From NCBI GenBank assembly GCA_002358965.1, contig DEPW01000031.1, positions 1 through 16,377 of the forward strand: DNA of 16,377 nucleotides, read 5' to 3'. Each line of letters opens with the position of its first letter. Within the stretch, counting starts at the first letter, position 1. Below, one piece after another: positions 15,517 through 16,377 of the stretch. The notes under the pieces are model-generated. The model made no database searches, was not told where the DNA came from, and saw only the letters and a list, made by a program, of their open reading frames with translations. The position numbers were made by a program, and so were the translations under genes. The DNA is from Bacteroidales bacterium UBA3382. GTDB lineage: Bacteria > Bacteroidota > Bacteroidia > Bacteroidales > UBA932.

Positions 15517-16161
15517 TTATTTAACTATGTAATCTACGAAAATGTTGGGCGTATGCACGCATTCGGGCTCGATCGTCCCAGTCGGAACTATTTCCAGAGT
15601 ATCGGCAATCACCAGATCGGCAGCCATGGCCATGATAGGATTGAAATTCTTCGTAGTGCCACGGTAATACAGGTTGCCGCTCTCATCCGCCACCGACGCT
15701 CCGAGTATTGCCACATCGGCTCCGAGAGGCTTCTCCACAAGGTATTCCTTTCCGTCTATCGTCATCACCTGACGGCCTTCGGCAGCCATTGTGCCTATTC
15801 CGGTCGGAGTGATCACGGCTCCAAGACCTGCTCCTTTCGCACGAATCTTCTCTGCAAGGGTGCCTTGAGGAACCAGATCCACCTTCAGCTCGCCGGCGTT
15901 CATCTGGGCGATGGTCTCGGGATTAGTGCCTATATGCGAAACTATCACCCTTTCGACCTGCCTGTTAACGACTAACTTACCCAAAGACTTGTCCGGAAAG
16001 GCAGTATCGTTGCAGATCAGCGTAAGGCCTTTCACGCCTTTCTCGACAAGGGCGTCGATGATCCTTTCAGGCGCACCGGCGCCGAGAAAACCGCCCACCA
16101 TTACCGTCATACCGTCTTTGATTTTGGCCACAGCCTCAGAAACAGAAATAATCTTATCCAT
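15517..16161 (-). CDS. atoD: CoA-transferase alpha subunit (AtoD/ScoA-like)
   Basis: A 214-residue class I CoA-transferase A subunit with the glycine-rich GGFLGAGAP (23-31) and the long, family-typical glycine/proline block around PTGIGTMAAEGRQV. It pairs with the beta subunit encoded at 6464-7120 to exchange CoA between butyryl-CoA and acetoacetate or acetate, the last step of butyrate release and the step that recycles CoA. It is the first gene of the operon. The start is an ATG at 16161; no strong Shine-Dalgarno sequence is seen, as is usual in Bacteroidetes. The gap to kal is 10 bases. Whether the natural CoA acceptor is acetoacetate, acetate or both cannot be read from the sequence. Confidence 0.92.
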   Translation of the reverse strand: MDKIISVSEAVAKIKDGMTVMVGGFLGAGAPERIIDALVEKGVKGLTLICNDTAFPDKSLGKLVVNRQVERVIVSHIGTNPETIAQMNAGELKVDLVPQGTLAEKIRAKGAGLGAVITPTGIGTMAAEGRQVMTIDGKEYLVEKPLGADVAILGASVADESGNLYYRGTTKNFNPIMAMAADLVIADTLEIVPTGTIEPECVHTPNIFVDYIVK

Positions 16162-16191
16162 AATATTCCGAATTTATACTTGTATTTCAAC

Positions 16192-16222
16192 CAAAATGTA
16201 AAATTAAGCATTTTTATTAAAA
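16192..16222 (-). promoter_or_regulatory. Weak promoter candidate for the lysine-butyrate operon
   Basis: On the minus strand, TACATTTT followed by G (starting at 16200) matches seven of eight positions of the Bacteroidetes -7 consensus TAnnTTTG, with the G one base late. A TTTT at 16222-16219 lies 18 bases upstream, near the -33 position. Transcription would start about 20-30 bases before the atoD ATG at 16161. It is the best match I found in the upstream 216 bases, but the region is very A/T-rich and the match is imperfect. No B12-riboswitch core is visible here despite the B12-dependent aminomutase. Confidence 0.35.
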
Positions 16223-16323
16223 TCGCAAAGCATTTTAGCCAGTATCTTTAAAAATCGTTAGGAAAACCGATGGAACATTGAAAAAATGTAAAAGTCGCCG
16301 GTGCGCCATCCGCCGTGCGGGAC

Positions 16324-16354
16324 ACCCCCCTGACAGACAGGCTGGCAGGGGGGT
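16324..16354. repeat. G/C-rich inverted repeat of unknown role
   Basis: The left arm at 16324-16336 (ACCCCCCTGACAG) pairs with the right arm at 16342-16354 (CTGGCAGGGGGGT) through 12 base pairs and one A-G mismatch, with a five-base loop. Neither strand has a T-tract after it, so it is not a standard terminator. It stands out from the A/T-rich promoter region next to it and lies about 165 bases upstream of the operon's first gene. It may be a dispersed palindromic repeat, the end of an upstream unit, or a DNA-level regulatory structure. Confidence 0.6.
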
Positions 16355-16377
16355 CATCCGACAAGTTCCAGAGATAT

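Noticed and set aside
16248..16376. Minus-strand open frame of 42 codons running in from the right edge
   Set aside because: It overlaps the G/C-rich hairpin, has no recognisable protein pattern, and could easily be open by chance; treated as part of a possible repeat block rather than a gene end.
16162..16377. Possible cobalamin riboswitch upstream of a B12-dependent operon
   Set aside because: No B12-box core (GCCACTG-like) or matching stem order was seen on the minus strand; the region is mostly A/T-rich plus one G/C hairpin.
1..16377. CRISPR arrays, tRNA or rRNA genes, insertion sequences
   Set aside because: No regularly spaced repeats, cloverleaf-like segments, rRNA-like stretches or transposase frames were recognised on either strand.

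Overview
The window looks like chromosomal DNA from an anaerobic Bacteroidales bacterium. The evidence is Bacteroidetes-type promoter signals (TAnnTTTG at the -7 position), few strong Shine-Dalgarno sites, A/T-flanked hairpin terminators, and a lysine-fermentation gene set like that known from Porphyromonas, Odoribacter and Alistipes relatives. The genus cannot be fixed from the sequence; Rikenellaceae/Alistipes is only a guess.

Left part (1-2123, + strand, visibly more A/T-rich): the C-terminal end of an unrecognised protein (2-286), two hairpin terminators (298-317 and 332-375), a candidate promoter (404-432), and an intact AlbA_2/GHKL-ATPase/winged-helix regulator-like gene (466-1998). After a short gene-free stretch, a hairpin with a T-tract on the minus strand (2124-2150) closes the large operon that faces it.

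Main part (2232-16161, - strand): fourteen genes in one direction, with gaps from a 4-base overlap to 81 bases, apparently one operon. In transcription order they are: CoA-transferase alpha subunit, 3-aminobutyryl-CoA ammonia-lyase (kal), 3-keto-5-aminohexanoate cleavage enzyme (kce), 3,5-diaminohexanoate dehydrogenase (kdd), lysine 2,3-aminomutase (kamA), P-loop protein KamB, MutS-like ATPase KamC, lysine 5,6-aminomutase alpha and beta (kamD, kamE), CoA-transferase beta subunit, a PhaJ/MaoC-type (R)-enoyl-CoA hydratase, a PhaB/FabG-type acetoacetyl-CoA reductase, butyryl-CoA dehydrogenase, etfB and etfA. Nearly all catalytic and cofactor residues known for these families are visible, so the pathway looks functional.

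How it works together: L-lysine -> L-beta-lysine (KamA) -> 3,5-diaminohexanoate (KamDE, with B12 and PLP) -> 3-keto-5-aminohexanoate (Kdd, NADH) -> with acetyl-CoA, 3-aminobutyryl-CoA plus acetoacetate (Kce) -> crotonyl-CoA plus ammonia (Kal) -> butyryl-CoA (Bcd-EtfAB, probably electron-bifurcating) -> butyrate, with CoA passed to acetoacetate or acetate by the CoA-transferase. The least ordinary feature is the PhaB-like/PhaJ-like pair. It could turn the acetoacetyl-CoA by-product into a second crotonyl-CoA through the (R)-3-hydroxybutyryl-CoA isomer, and no thiolase gene lies in the window. The right end (16162-16377) holds a weak promoter candidate and a G/C-rich hairpin with no assigned function.
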